From contig DAIDHL010000010.1 of assembly GCA_027459745.1 (NCBI GenBank), positions 1 through 49,821 on the forward strand: a DNA stretch of 49,821 nucleotides, read 5' to 3'. Each line of letters begins with the position of its first letter. Within the stretch, counting starts at the first letter, position 1. Source of the stretch: Candidatus Levyibacteriota bacterium (GTDB lineage Bacteria > Patescibacteriota > Microgenomatia > Levybacterales > UBA12049). The notes beneath the pieces were generated by a model. It did no database searches and was not told where the DNA came from. It was given only the letters and a program-made list of their open reading frames with translations. Below are positions 7,985-16,400 of the stretch, piece by piece. The position numbers were made by a program, and so were the translations under genes.

Positions 7985-10900
7985 TTATTCTCCTTGATAT
8001 TCGTTCAAATATTCATCAGCCGTGAGAGCAATGAGACTCTTGATAATTCCAGCATCAACTTCATATTTCCCTGTTTGGAAACTTTCTAAGATATCTTCAC
8101 CCGTGGCTTGCCGGAAGTAACCAGAGTTAGCAAGTAAGTGTTGATTTTGTCCTAGTCGAGAGTCGATTCTCATCTTAGCATCGTTAAGGAGATTATATAG
8201 TGGCATATTGTCGCTTACTTTGCCAGATGACTGGATATTTTTGTAAATGACTGCGAGTTTTCGATCCCCCCCAAACTTTGCCATTAACATTGTGTTCTTA
8301 CGATTCAATTCTCGAATTTGATCAAATATCCGCAAGAGTTGCTCTGATTCAAATTTCATGGTATCTATGCTTTCTGAGTTTGGATCAATATTATGCTTAT
8401 GTAATAAATTAACAAATTCCTCATATAGAAGTATCCATTCACGATCTTTTTTATTTATATTTTTATCAAGCTCTGAACGCACTTTGCTTGCAAAGCTGTG
8501 GAGATCTTCTGAAAGTAATTTTAATTCTTCTTCACCAGTTTTAGTAAAAGTAAACACAACATCTTCTATCGCTGTGTTGAGAAGCTCTTGCGGATTTACG
8601 TCGTTCATAGCGTCTTTCAGATTAAGAAGTTTTAATCGGTCACTGACCATAGCTAATAATTTCGCCAGGAGCTTGAAATCGAGTTTTTCTAGAATCTCCG
8701 TATATCCAAGCAGACGGACGATATTGTAGATATCACGAGCTGATTCGAGTGCGTTTTTGAGTTTTTGAATTTGATGACGGTCATTAATAGCAGAAATTTG
8801 TCTACTAAATGTTTCAAGATTTTCCGTTGTAAAATCGGCAATCGCATTTTGCACTTCTGCAATTTTTTGATCTATCTCAGTCTTGCTCATGAACAATGAA
8901 CCAAAAATGTTGTTTGGATCTTCGTCGTCGAGATTTTCACTATATTCTTCATTAAGTTCGTGGAAATAAGCCTGGTTGGTGACTTCAAATTCTTCAGAAA
9001 TATCAGCAAAATCTACAACATAGCCAAGTTTAAAATTTTTGTATGGTCTATTAACACGGGTTAAAGTTTGAAGTAGGTTATGAGCTCGAATTTTTCTTCC
9101 TAGATAGAGCTTTTTTAGTCTTGGTGCATCAAATCCAGTAAGTAACATAGAGTAGACAAATAAAAAGTCGATTTTCCCATCTTTAAAATCTTTAACTTTC
9201 GTTCTGCGAGTTTCTTTGTCGTCTTCATCGTGAAGTATGAGTGCACCTGTTAATTTATGAGTTTCGACTGTTTCATTAAATAAATGAAACATCTCTCGTG
9301 CCTGCTCAGAACTATCGCAAACGACCATCCCACCTATAGATCTGTCGCCAAAACGAATGCGAGAATTGATAAAGTCGTTGGTTATATATTGAAGCATGGG
9401 AGAAACAAACTTTGGATGAGCATATAAATCTTTTTTACTAATATTACCATTTTGTACTTTGATATCATTAATAACTCCGCGGACTTTTTCTTTATAACTT
9501 GTTTCAATTTCTTCACGGAGAAGCCTTAGTGTATATCCGTCACGGATGGAATCATTATAGTAGTATTTGTGAATATAATCACCAAAAATATTTCGAGTCG
9601 TTTTGCTGTCTTCTTTTTGTGACGAATCCTTGATATCCCCATACTCGTCGTGATCCTTATAGATTATAAGCGGTGTACCTGTAAGAGCTATTTTGATGGA
9701 GTCCTTGTCTGAATTGTATAGATTAGCTAGAAAAGAACCTCTAGGATCATAACTTCGATGGGCTTCGTCAATGAAAAAAACTTTCTGTACATTGATGTTG
9801 TATCCACTGTCTCGAAGTGTATAAGTATCCTCACGAAATTTATGAATATTAACAACTGTGATTCCTTCAGAGGTAGTGTTATAACCAAAGTCAGCAATTA
9901 AAGCTTCTTTACTATCGATCGAGTGTACCACCAATCCTCTTTTGCTAAATTCTTCTTTTGCTTGTGTAGCAAGATCAAGACGATCAGCTATAAAATAAAA
10001 TTTTGGCATAATTCCTTTTTTGCCAAAATAATCTCTAAGTGAATATACATTATAAAATGACAAAGCAGTCTTACCTGATCCTTGGGTATGCCAGATTACC
10101 CCTCTTTTGATTCCATCCTCAAGCTTTGCTTTAATTGCTTTTGTTGCGAAGAATTGTGGATATCGCATGATATGTTTTTGGACGGTAACTTTACCACTAT
10201 TTTCATCAATTTCATTAACATAACATAGGCCATATTTCAGTAAATCTCTCAGCCTATTTTTACTAAACAGTGATGAGAGAATTCTATTGGTTGGTGTATC
10301 GATGTCTTTATTCGATATAAACTCTGGTGAGTGTTTAATAACTCTGCAATTATTATCAGCAAGAATGAAGTCTTCTGTATTTTCGTCGATATCTTTAATG
10401 TCATCAATATATTCTGACTTTTTTTTCTCACGAAAATTATTAAATGTAGTGTTAGTATTTTTTGCGGTTGTTGCATAAAATGCACCGATCAATTTGTGTT
10501 TGTCAGTGTCGTCATACTCCATATTATTGGAAAATACGATAAGCTGCGTAACGTTGATAAATTTCCTAAACTTATCATTTTTAAAGCGTGTATGAATTCG
10601 ATCTCGCTCAGCTTTGATCCCTTCTTGGTTGTTGGGCTTCTTTACTTCAATAAAAGCCAGAGGAAGGCCGTTAATAAAAATAGTAAGATCAGGACGAAAT
10701 TCATCCTCACCATTTTTATTAGTCAGTTCAGTAGTGACATAAAATGAGTTATTGGTGAAGTTATCCCAGTTTATGAGTCTCAGGTTTCCCTCTCCCTTAC
10801 CAAGTAATCGATTGTAGAATGCTCTACCTAAATCATCGTAGTTTAATTCTTCTTGTATGTTTTGCAGCTCTTGATTTATAGAATCTTCTGTGGATCCAGG

Positions 10901-11059
10901 ATTTAGTGCCCGGATTTGCTGTATGAATATGTTTGTAATAATATTTGTAGCTGAATCTAAAATATATTGTTTATCTTTAAGAGAAAAGTATATATAGCCA
11001 AGTCGTGTTAAATGAATTAATGCAGGAATTTTTACTCGTGTGTTTTCATTGAATGCCAT
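7985..11059 (-). CDS. hsdR: Type I R-M endonuclease/translocase HsdR
   Basis: 1024-aa motor and nuclease subunit. The N-terminal PD-(D/E)XK site is visible in 'EFRPDLTIFINGLPLAFIEV' followed by KKP (about residues 120-142). The SF2 helicase core has Walker A 'HTQGSGKTALSF' (about 320-333), DEAH box 'FFIDEAHRSYDP', 'ALTGTPL' and late motifs 'LLTGFDAPRL' and 'LLQTLTRVNRPYK'. A helical C-terminus that would bind HsdM/HsdS follows. It is the first gene of the operon. The promoter at 11071-11099 is near-identical in its outer parts to that of the second hsdM-like gene. No truncation is seen. Confidence 0.95.
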   Translation of the reverse strand: MAFNENTRVKIPALIHLTRLGYIYFSLKDKQYILDSATNIITNIFIQQIRALNPGSTEDSINQELQNIQEELNYDDLGRAFYNRLLGKGEGNLRLINWDNFTNNSFYVTTELTNKNGEDEFRPDLTIFINGLPLAFIEVKKPNNQEGIKAERDRIHTRFKNDKFRKFINVTQLIVFSNNMEYDDTDKHKLIGAFYATTAKNTNTTFNNFREKKKSEYIDDIKDIDENTEDFILADNNCRVIKHSPEFISNKDIDTPTNRILSSLFSKNRLRDLLKYGLCYVNEIDENSGKVTVQKHIMRYPQFFATKAIKAKLEDGIKRGVIWHTQGSGKTALSFYNVYSLRDYFGKKGIMPKFYFIADRLDLATQAKEEFSKRGLVVHSIDSKEALIADFGYNTTSEGITVVNIHKFREDTYTLRDSGYNINVQKVFFIDEAHRSYDPRGSFLANLYNSDKDSIKIALTGTPLIIYKDHDEYGDIKDSSQKEDSKTTRNIFGDYIHKYYYNDSIRDGYTLRLLREEIETSYKEKVRGVINDIKVQNGNISKKDLYAHPKFVSPMLQYITNDFINSRIRFGDRSIGGMVVCDSSEQAREMFHLFNETVETHKLTGALILHDEDDKETRRTKVKDFKDGKIDFLFVYSMLLTGFDAPRLKKLYLGRKIRAHNLLQTLTRVNRPYKNFKLGYVVDFADISEEFEVTNQAYFHELNEEYSENLDDEDPNNIFGSLFMSKTEIDQKIAEVQNAIADFTTENLETFSRQISAINDRHQIQKLKNALESARDIYNIVRLLGYTEILEKLDFKLLAKLLAMVSDRLKLLNLKDAMNDVNPQELLNTAIEDVVFTFTKTGEEELKLLSEDLHSFASKVRSELDKNINKKDREWILLYEEFVNLLHKHNIDPNSESIDTMKFESEQLLRIFDQIRELNRKNTMLMAKFGGDRKLAVIYKNIQSSGKVSDNMPLYNLLNDAKMRIDSRLGQNQHLLANSGYFRQATGEDILESFQTGKYEVDAGIIKSLIALTADEYLNEYQGE

Positions 11060-11070
11060 AATTAACTGTT

Positions 11071-11099
11071 ATTATACGCTCTTTGGGGATGCTTGAGAA
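11071..11099 (-). promoter_or_regulatory. hsdR operon promoter
   Basis: Minus-strand TTCTCA (11099-11094), 17-bp spacer, TATAAT (11076-11071). It shares TTCTCAAG and AAAGAG-GTATAAT with the promoter at 15333-15361 (about 22 of 29 positions by eye). The -10 ends 11 bases before the ATG, so the leader would be only a few nucleotides. Confidence 0.6.
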
Positions 11100-11110
11100 G
11101 CTAAATATTT

Positions 11111-11764
11111 CTATACAAAATCACTTCCTTGTTTATTTAATTCCAAATTCAACTTTTCGCAGACTTCAGGAGTCAGATGCGGATCAATCGGTCGATCTTG
11201 AATAATTTTATTCAGCCAAGATATACCAACCACAAAAACACCATCTTGTGGATGTTCTCCATAATGAACTTTTATCTTTCTATTTGTATATACTAAAATT
11301 GGAATTACCCAAATGTCTTCCTGCAAATTATCTTTTACAAACTTTCCAATTATTACCGCTTCTCTTTTGCTTTCTCTCAAATATTTTTCAAAATTATAAT
11401 CAAAAGACTTTTTAGACGTATTCTTTGCTTCAATAGCAAAAATTCCTGTCGGCCCAATCACTACAAAATCCACATTACCATACTGACCTGGCGCATAAAA
11501 ATCAGCAACATGTAAAAATTCTTTGGGTAATTTCTTTAATTCATCAAGTACTTTTTCCTCTCCTTCCGATCCTTTCACCCAACTGGGTAGCCAATCATTT
11601 TTTACCCAACTAAACATAAATAAAACTACGAGATCAGCGATAATTACCCACCAATATGTCATCCCTATCATCTTAAATTGAGCCAAGATAAACGCAAAAA
11701 TATCCAAGAGGACAATCGCAAAGATGCCTAGGAGAATCTGCAGGATATTAAATGATGGTCTCAC
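11111..11764 (-). CDS. Membrane-anchored NERD-domain protein
   Basis: 217 aa. Two N-terminal TM segments (about residues 8-29 and 36-54) anchor a cytoplasmic NERD (nuclease-related) domain: 'GSEGEEKVLDELKKLP', then 'GNVDFVVIGPTGIFAIEAKN', which keeps the D...E-x-K residues of the PD-(D/E)XK fold. NERD proteins are thought to process nucleic acids; this one sits directly upstream of the hsdR operon on the same strand. A GTG start is chosen because a strong promoter, TTGACA-17-TGTAAT, ends six bases before it. Substrate unknown. Confidence 0.8.
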   Translation of the reverse strand: MRPSFNILQILLGIFAIVLLDIFAFILAQFKMIGMTYWWVIIADLVVLFMFSWVKNDWLPSWVKGSEGEEKVLDELKKLPKEFLHVADFYAPGQYGNVDFVVIGPTGIFAIEAKNTSKKSFDYNFEKYLRESKREAVIIGKFVKDNLQEDIWVIPILVYTNRKIKVHYGEHPQDGVFVVGISWLNKIIQDRPIDPHLTPEVCEKLNLELNKQGSDFV

Positions 11765-11770
11765 TTACCT

Positions 11771-11799
11771 ATTACATGCCAACTGGACTACATTGTCAA
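11771..11799 (-). promoter_or_regulatory. NERD gene promoter (leaderless)
   Basis: Minus-strand TTGACA (11799-11794), exact 17-bp spacer, TGTAAT (11776-11771), then six bases to the GTG at 11764. The -35 overlaps the plus-strand TTGTCA at 11793-11798. Confidence 0.7.
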
Positions 11800-11833
11800 C
11801 TATACTGTATTGCATACAATACTCTTGTATAAT
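11793..11833 (+). promoter_or_regulatory. Promoter(s) of the plus-strand VOC gene
   Basis: Two candidates. TTGTCA (11793-11798), 16 bp, TACAAT (11815-11820) shares its -35 with the divergent NERD promoter. A separate TATAAT at 11828-11833 ends six bases before the ATG at 11840, the leaderless spacing seen elsewhere in the window, but lacks a good -35. Confidence 0.5.
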
Positions 11834-11839
11834 ATAAAT

Positions 11840-12241
11840 ATGAAATTTAATGCGCTCATACCAGAACTATATGTCATAGACTTTGGCAAAAGTCTGGACT
11901 TTTATACCAAAACTCTTGAATTTAAACTTGAATATCAAAGGGATAATCCTAAGTTTGCCTTTATCTCCCACCAAGGCAGTCAGATTATGATCCAACAAGA
12001 TGATGACGATGAAGAATGGCATAATGCCAAAGCCGAATATCCCTATGGCCGAGGTCTAAATCTTGAAATCAAAACAGACAATATCGAAAAGATAATTGAG
12101 AATTTAAAACAGCATAATTATCCCCTCAAAAGAGGCTTACAAGAAAGTTCATATAACACAATCGACGGAGTCAAAAAACAAAAAGAAATCCTGGTCATGG
12201 ACCCCAGTGGTTATCTTCTCCGCTTCGCAGAGAAGAAGTAA
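11840..12241 (+). CDS. VOC protein, bleomycin-resistance-like
   Basis: 133 aa after choosing the ATG at 11840; an upstream in-frame start at 11810 would overlap the promoter. The fold is a VOC module pair: 'LIPELYVIDFGKSLDFYTKTLEF' at the N-terminus and 'GLNLEIKTDNIEKIIENLKQ' in the middle, ending 'VMDPSGYLLRFAE'. The first-position metal histidine is replaced (E10 region), as in bleomycin-resistance proteins that bind rather than turn over ligand. It may protect against a toxic small molecule. It is divergent from the NERD gene and not obviously linked to the restriction genes. Confidence 0.75.
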   Translation: MKFNALIPELYVIDFGKSLDFYTKTLEFKLEYQRDNPKFAFISHQGSQIMIQQDDDDEEWHNAKAEYPYGRGLNLEIKTDNIEKIIENLKQHNYPLKRGLQESSYNTIDGVKKQKEILVMDPSGYLLRFAEKK

Positions 12242-12312
12242 CGTATAAGTTTTTTATTTGGAATCTCCAAAATGTCTCCGTGGTTAATTATAGTTATGTT
12301 TTGGACACGCGG

Positions 12313-12692
12313 TCACTTTATATATGAGATATCCTGAATATTTAATATGATTGCGATCGAATATAAAACAAACGCCACAAGCATAGTAGCTATAATTGTT
12401 TCAAATATAGTAACAAATAATAACTTTTTATTTTTTTAGGTTTATAAAATTCATAAGTTGTTTTGTAACAGAGCTTAAATATATATACCAATAACAATAT
12501 ACCTGAAATTACTGTCAGAATAATGAATTCATATTCAATATATGCATATTGAGCTTCTTTCTCAACAAATAAAACTAAGTTTTTTGCGACTCCAAATAAA
12601 ACTCCAAAAAGTGCAACCCAGGTAATTAACTTGAACCAATTATCTGTGATCTTCTCTATATTCTCCCAAATTCTCTTCCTATTATTTTTCAT
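12313..12692 (-). pseudogene. Small TM protein, frame broken at an A7 run
   Basis: The uninterrupted frame (12692 to 12390) gives 100 aa with two TM segments (about residues 18-43 and 55-77) and an odd polar end. At 12437-12431 the coding strand has seven consecutive A. Read one base back after it, the sequence runs on to a TGA at 12313 and adds a third, clearly hydrophobic segment ('IFETIIATMLVAFVLYSIAI'). The intended product is thus probably about 126 aa with three TM helices. Either one A has been lost (mutation, phase variation or sequencing error) or the ribosome slips -1. It starts three bases after the zinc-ribbon gene and ends the methylase/KilA-N operon. Family not recognised. Confidence 0.65.
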
Positions 12693-12695
12693 ATC

Positions 12696-12989
12696 TTAAT
12701 TCATTGCATATCTTCTTCTAATTTCCTCAATTATTTCTACATTCTCCTCGTTTTCTCCTGTCTCTATATAGCGATTAATCGGATATCGGCACTTATCGCA
12801 TTTCCCTCTCAAAATTATATCGTCAAGATCGTTAATCTCCACAGTATAATCCACGATCGTAGAATCGTACGCACTATTACACTTAGAACAATAACAATTG
12901 TGGATTATCTTTTCTTGAAAGATTTTCCATTCCTCACCCATGATCTTATGAAAATCTTCCAGGATTATCGATACTATTTCTTTCTGCAT
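12696..12989 (-). CDS. Zinc-ribbon hypothetical protein
   Basis: 97 aa. Two CxxC knuckles, 'CYCSKC' (about residues 32-37) and 'GKCDKC' (about 62-67), are spaced as in a single zinc ribbon; the rest is helical and acidic ('EEWKIFQEKI', 'EENVEIIEEIRRRY'). It begins 12 bases after the KilA-N stop and ends three bases before the TM gene, so it is an internal operon member. A DNA- or protein-binding adaptor role is inferred from the fold only. No homologous family is recognised. Confidence 0.7.
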   Translation of the reverse strand: MQKEIVSIILEDFHKIMGEEWKIFQEKIIHNCYCSKCNSAYDSTIVDYTVEINDLDDIILRGKCDKCRYPINRYIETGENEENVEIIEEIRRRYAMN

Positions 12990-13001
12990 AATTCCTCTTA
13001 C

Positions 13002-13835
13002 TTATCCCTCTCTTTCCAATCTCTTTACACTCGGATTATTCAATAGCGATTTCATTTGGGTTATTGCGCTTGCGTTGAGTTTACGAAGTCTTTCATTTTG
13101 TGACAAACCGGCGCGGATATATTCAGCATTCAAACTTTCTAAATTCGCCAGACAGACTAATTGCGTTACATCGGCATAATCGCGAATATTCCCTTCTGTT
13201 TTGGGATTCTTATCACGCCACTCTTTGGCTGTCATACCAAATAATGCAACATTTAGCACATCTGCTTCATTGGCATAAATGATAGTCTCTTTTTGTTTTG
13301 AGATGAAAGGAGGAATTAGATTCTCTTTTATGGCATCTGTATGAATATGATAATTTATCTTTGTAAGTAATCGTTTTGCATCCCATCCGAGAATCAAACG
13401 TTCGTTCTCCTCATCTTTGAGTCTTTGAAATTCTTTAATCAAAAAGAGTTTAAATTCAGGACTTATCCACGTAGCGAATTCGAATGCGATGTCTTTATGA
13501 GCAAAAGTACCACCACCATAGCGACCTGCTTTTGAAACCAAACCCATAGCCTTTGTCGACTCAACCCATCTTTGTGGCGTCAATGAAAAACTATTTAGTC
13601 CCGCTTGGCTTTTAAAGGCATCGAATTCGATGCTTTTAAACTGAGGATTATTTAATTTCTCCCAAAGACCGAGAAATTCAATAGTATCGCGATTTCTCAT
13701 CCAGTTTTGGATAATATAATTAGTTCGTTCTTTATCTTTATACCTGGCTATATCAGTAAGCGAGATAAAGTCCTTTTCATTTTTTTTAAACGTAACTACT
13801 TCTAGTCCTTTGACAATGATCGTTTTATTTTTCAT
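13002..13835 (-). CDS. KilA-N domain DNA-binding protein
   Basis: 277 aa. A KilA-N domain covers about residues 12-140: 'FISLTDIARYKDKERTNYI', 'NWMRNRDTIEFLGLWE', 'GRYGGGTFAHKDIAFEFATW' and 'ISPEFKLFLIKEFQRLK'. The C-terminal half has a conserved-looking module ('MTAKEWRDKNPKTEGNIRDY', 'QLVCLANLESLNAEYI'). KilA-N is a phage-type DNA-binding fold. The ATG overlaps the end of the upstream HsdM-like gene by 11 bases, so the two are translationally coupled. With no hsdS next to that methylase, this protein is the obvious candidate for targeting or regulating it; that is inference. Similar proteins are known inside type I loci. Confidence 0.85.
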   Translation of the reverse strand: MKNKTIIVKGLEVVTFKKNEKDFISLTDIARYKDKERTNYIIQNWMRNRDTIEFLGLWEKLNNPQFKSIEFDAFKSQAGLNSFSLTPQRWVESTKAMGLVSKAGRYGGGTFAHKDIAFEFATWISPEFKLFLIKEFQRLKDEENERLILGWDAKRLLTKINYHIHTDAIKENLIPPFISKQKETIIYANEADVLNVALFGMTAKEWRDKNPKTEGNIRDYADVTQLVCLANLESLNAEYIRAGLSQNERLRKLNASAITQMKSLLNNPSVKRLEREG

Positions 13836-15318
13836 ATCCTAACTCCCTTATAAATCCTGCAACTTTTTTGTTAATTTCTTCCCTTTCTTTTTCCAGTGTT
13901 TGCAATTCTTTCCATACCTGCTTAACGTCAATATGCTCTTGCTCTTCATTGCTATCAATGTAACGTCTAACATTAAGGTTATAGTCGTTTTCCTCAACTT
14001 CTTTTATATTCACTACCCTTGCATACTTTTCTATATTTTTGTATCCATCGTATGCATTGATAATTTTTTCTATGTCTTGTGACCTGAGACTATTTTGATT
14101 TTTACCTTCAAGAAAATCTTTTTCTGCATCTATAATCAATATCTTTCCTTTTTTATGTTCAGGCTTGTTATTATTTAATATCCAAATAGCCGCGGGTATA
14201 CCAGTTCCGTAAAATAACTTTGAGGGTAATGCGATAATCGCATCAATTAAATCTTTCTTTATTATTTGCTCTCTAATTCTTCCTTCACTACCTCCCCGGA
14301 AAAGAACACCGTGAGGTAATACAATTCCTGCCCGACCATTTGTATTCATCGATTTGATGATATGAAGGACAAATGCATAATCAGCATTTTTCTGAGGTGG
14401 TTGATCATATCCAGCCGTACGGCTAAATTTATCATTTTTGAAAATACCAAATTCCCAATCTTTGATTGAATATGGTGGGTTAGCTACTACGATATCAAAC
14501 TTCTGCAAGTTGCCATTATTTGCAATGAATTGAGGCTTTGCTAAAGTATCTCCCCGTCTAATATCAGCACTATCCAATCCATGCAAAAACATATTAATCT
14601 TAGCAATCGCAAAGGTACTGATATTTAATTCTTGTCCATAGAGATAAAGTGTATTTGCAACTTGCTCCCCTGCTTTTTCCCGTAAATAATGATAGGCTTC
14701 TAATAAAAATCCCCCAGAACCTACTGCCGGATCATATATATGATCTTTTTGATGTGGTTTTACTATCTGTATAATCACACGCTCAACTTCACGAGGAGTA
14801 TAAAATTCTCCACCTTTCTTGCCAGCATCAGCCGCAAATTGTTTAATTAAATACTCATAAGCATCACCTAGAAGATCAGAACTAATATATGTATTGCCGA
14901 AATTGTATTGGGAAAAATGATTAATAAGCCTTTGAGTTGTTTCATTGGGAAAACGGTCTTTGTTGGCAAAATCTAAATCATCAAAAATCTTATCCAGCTT
15001 AGGACTATTTACATTCGTCAGAATGTCAAAAATCTCATTCAGCTTTTGTCCAATATTTTGTGAAGTCTCTTGTACCACCTGCCATTTGCAATTTCCGGGT
15101 ACCTGAAAACGATGATTATAATCTTCTTTGGCTAATTCTTCTTTACCAAATTCCTTAAGTATATTTTTGTACTCTTCATCCCAAACATCACTCATGCGTT
15201 TGTAGAACAACAAACCAAAAATATACTTTTTGTAGTCAGAGCTATCAATTTTTCCACGCAGAATATCCGCAGATTTCCAAAGAAATTGTTCTAATTGAGG
15301 TAAGGTAAGCTTATCCAT
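13825..15318 (-). CDS. HsdM-like N6-adenine methyltransferase
   Basis: 497 aa, a second type I-style methylase of a different subfamily from the one at 6362-7981. The HsdM_N region is at residues 1-150 ('LPQLEQFLWKSADILRGKI'); motif I 'DPAVGSGGFLL' starts at residue 196 and the catalytic 'NPPY' is at 280-283. All motifs look intact. It heads a tight operon with KilA-N, zinc-ribbon and TM genes. No hsdS or hsdR accompanies it in the window, so it may be an orphan methylase, may borrow the other system's HsdS, or may be part of a non-classical system. Promoter at 15333-15361. Confidence 0.92.
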   Translation of the reverse strand: MDKLTLPQLEQFLWKSADILRGKIDSSDYKKYIFGLLFYKRMSDVWDEEYKNILKEFGKEELAKEDYNHRFQVPGNCKWQVVQETSQNIGQKLNEIFDILTNVNSPKLDKIFDDLDFANKDRFPNETTQRLINHFSQYNFGNTYISSDLLGDAYEYLIKQFAADAGKKGGEFYTPREVERVIIQIVKPHQKDHIYDPAVGSGGFLLEAYHYLREKAGEQVANTLYLYGQELNISTFAIAKINMFLHGLDSADIRRGDTLAKPQFIANNGNLQKFDIVVANPPYSIKDWEFGIFKNDKFSRTAGYDQPPQKNADYAFVLHIIKSMNTNGRAGIVLPHGVLFRGGSEGRIREQIIKKDLIDAIIALPSKLFYGTGIPAAIWILNNNKPEHKKGKILIIDAEKDFLEGKNQNSLRSQDIEKIINAYDGYKNIEKYARVVNIKEVEENDYNLNVRRYIDSNEEQEHIDVKQVWKELQTLEKEREEINKKVAGFIRELGYEK

Positions 15319-15332
15319 AGAGCTTACTGCAC

Positions 15333-15361
15333 ATTATACCCTCTTTCCCCCTCCTTGAGAA
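15333..15361 (-). promoter_or_regulatory. Promoter of the second methylase operon
   Basis: Minus-strand TTCTCA (15361-15356), 17-bp spacer, TATAAT (15338-15333), 14 bases before the ATG. It closely resembles the hsdR promoter at 11071-11099. A degenerate third copy of the block lies at about 15426-15476 but has lost the -10 box. Confidence 0.6.
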
Positions 15362-15492
15362 GCCAATAGGACTGTCAATTATATCTTTAAATCTGTGGCT
15401 AGTCCACTAGTCCACCTTCCATTTGACCCAGGTTCACACCTTCTCTTTCCCCTTCCTTAAAAAGCTAAATTGTTGTAGGAAATTTAATGTTT

Positions 15493-15522
15493 CTGGATTC
15501 CGGCTCGTAGGCCGGAATGACA
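15493..15522 (-). repeat. TGTCATTCC palindromic repeat, copy 4
   Basis: Perfect 8-bp arms ATTCCGGC (15497-15504) and GCCGGAAT (15511-15518) with a six-base loop. On the minus strand it reads TGTCATTCCGGC, the family start. It lies just downstream of the P-loop gene stop and may also terminate it. Confidence 0.65.
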
Positions 15523-15557
15523 ATACTTTTCTCTCATGAAGTATGTAAAAGGTAATT

Positions 15558-16172
15558 CTATGCTGCTAGCTGTTTAAGTTCATCTACCGAACACATGGAA
15601 ACTTTCTGGGTGTCTCCATTGAATAGCCCAATCCATTTTTCAGTGGTAGGACTATTAGGATGAGCCAGAATCATAAAACGGGTTTGCTCTAGATTAATAT
15701 ATGGTTCCCACACTCCTTCCAGCGGAAGACGTTGGGAAACTTCATCAATCACTATCACAATCGGCCCTTTATGCTCCTTTAACTTATCAATAGGTGGCAA
15801 TTTGGCAAAAGACACTCCTGTCTCATCCTTTTGTGGTTTAGCTCCAAATGTTTGTTGAGCCGATGCTGATGTAAAAAATATCAATGGTTGTTGCTTTTTT
15901 TTCTCCAGTACTCTATCCATTTCTGTACATACAGCAATCGCAGTAGTAGTTTTGCCTGATTTTGCACCACCAGTGATAATCACAGCTTTTTCATCATTGA
16001 TTAAAGCGTTTGATATCTCATCTATACCATTTTTATAATCCTCGATGTATCCTTTGATATGCTCACGATTTTCAGTGGAAGTTTTGACCTGACCAGCTTG
16101 CAAAGTAGCTAAAAATCGATCGCTTGGTCGCAAATTTATTATATTATCAATTCCCGCTCCTATTTCTCCCAT
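15558..16172 (-). CDS. P-loop ATPase-like protein
   Basis: 204 aa. Walker A 'GGAKSGKTT' at residues 68-76 and Walker B 'IVIVIDE' at 138-144 define an NTPase core; 'FFTSASA' (about 99-105) follows the first strand-helix unit. The N-terminal 60 residues are helical. There is no sensor/arginine-finger segment I can name, so it is shorter than AAA+ proteins; it could resemble a stand-alone P-loop kinase or a small regulatory ATPase. It is transcribed toward the second methylase operon but separated from it by 239 bp with repeats, so linkage is uncertain. Confidence 0.65.
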   Translation of the reverse strand: MGEIGAGIDNIINLRPSDRFLATLQAGQVKTSTENREHIKGYIEDYKNGIDEISNALINDEKAVIITGGAKSGKTTTAIAVCTEMDRVLEKKKQQPLIFFTSASAQQTFGAKPQKDETGVSFAKLPPIDKLKEHKGPIVIVIDEVSQRLPLEGVWEPYINLEQTRFMILAHPNSPTTEKWIGLFNGDTQKVSMCSVDELKQLAA

Positions 16173-16400
16173 GTTTATTTAATTTTAGTATATTTTGTCC
16201 AATTATACATTTCCTGTTAAAAATCTTTAATTCCTTTATTTCTTCTAAATAGATTCGCTTCTATTATTCAATTTTTAAACTGAGGATATAGACTTTTAGT
16301 GATTTAATCTACCTCCAAAACCTATGACTATATCTGAAGAAAATATTAAATTTTACAATAAGAATATCAATTACGGATCTTTGCCTATAACTTAATCAGC

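Noticed and set aside
8358-8729. Long plus-strand reading frame of 123 codons
   Set aside because: Lies entirely antisense to hsdR, whose helicase and C-terminal regions are intact; composition is that of a reverse-strand shadow with no promoter or family signal.
16324-16395. 23-codon plus-strand frame beginning at an ATG
   Set aside because: Too short, no promoter at the usual distance, no recognisable motif; may be a remnant but is not supportable.
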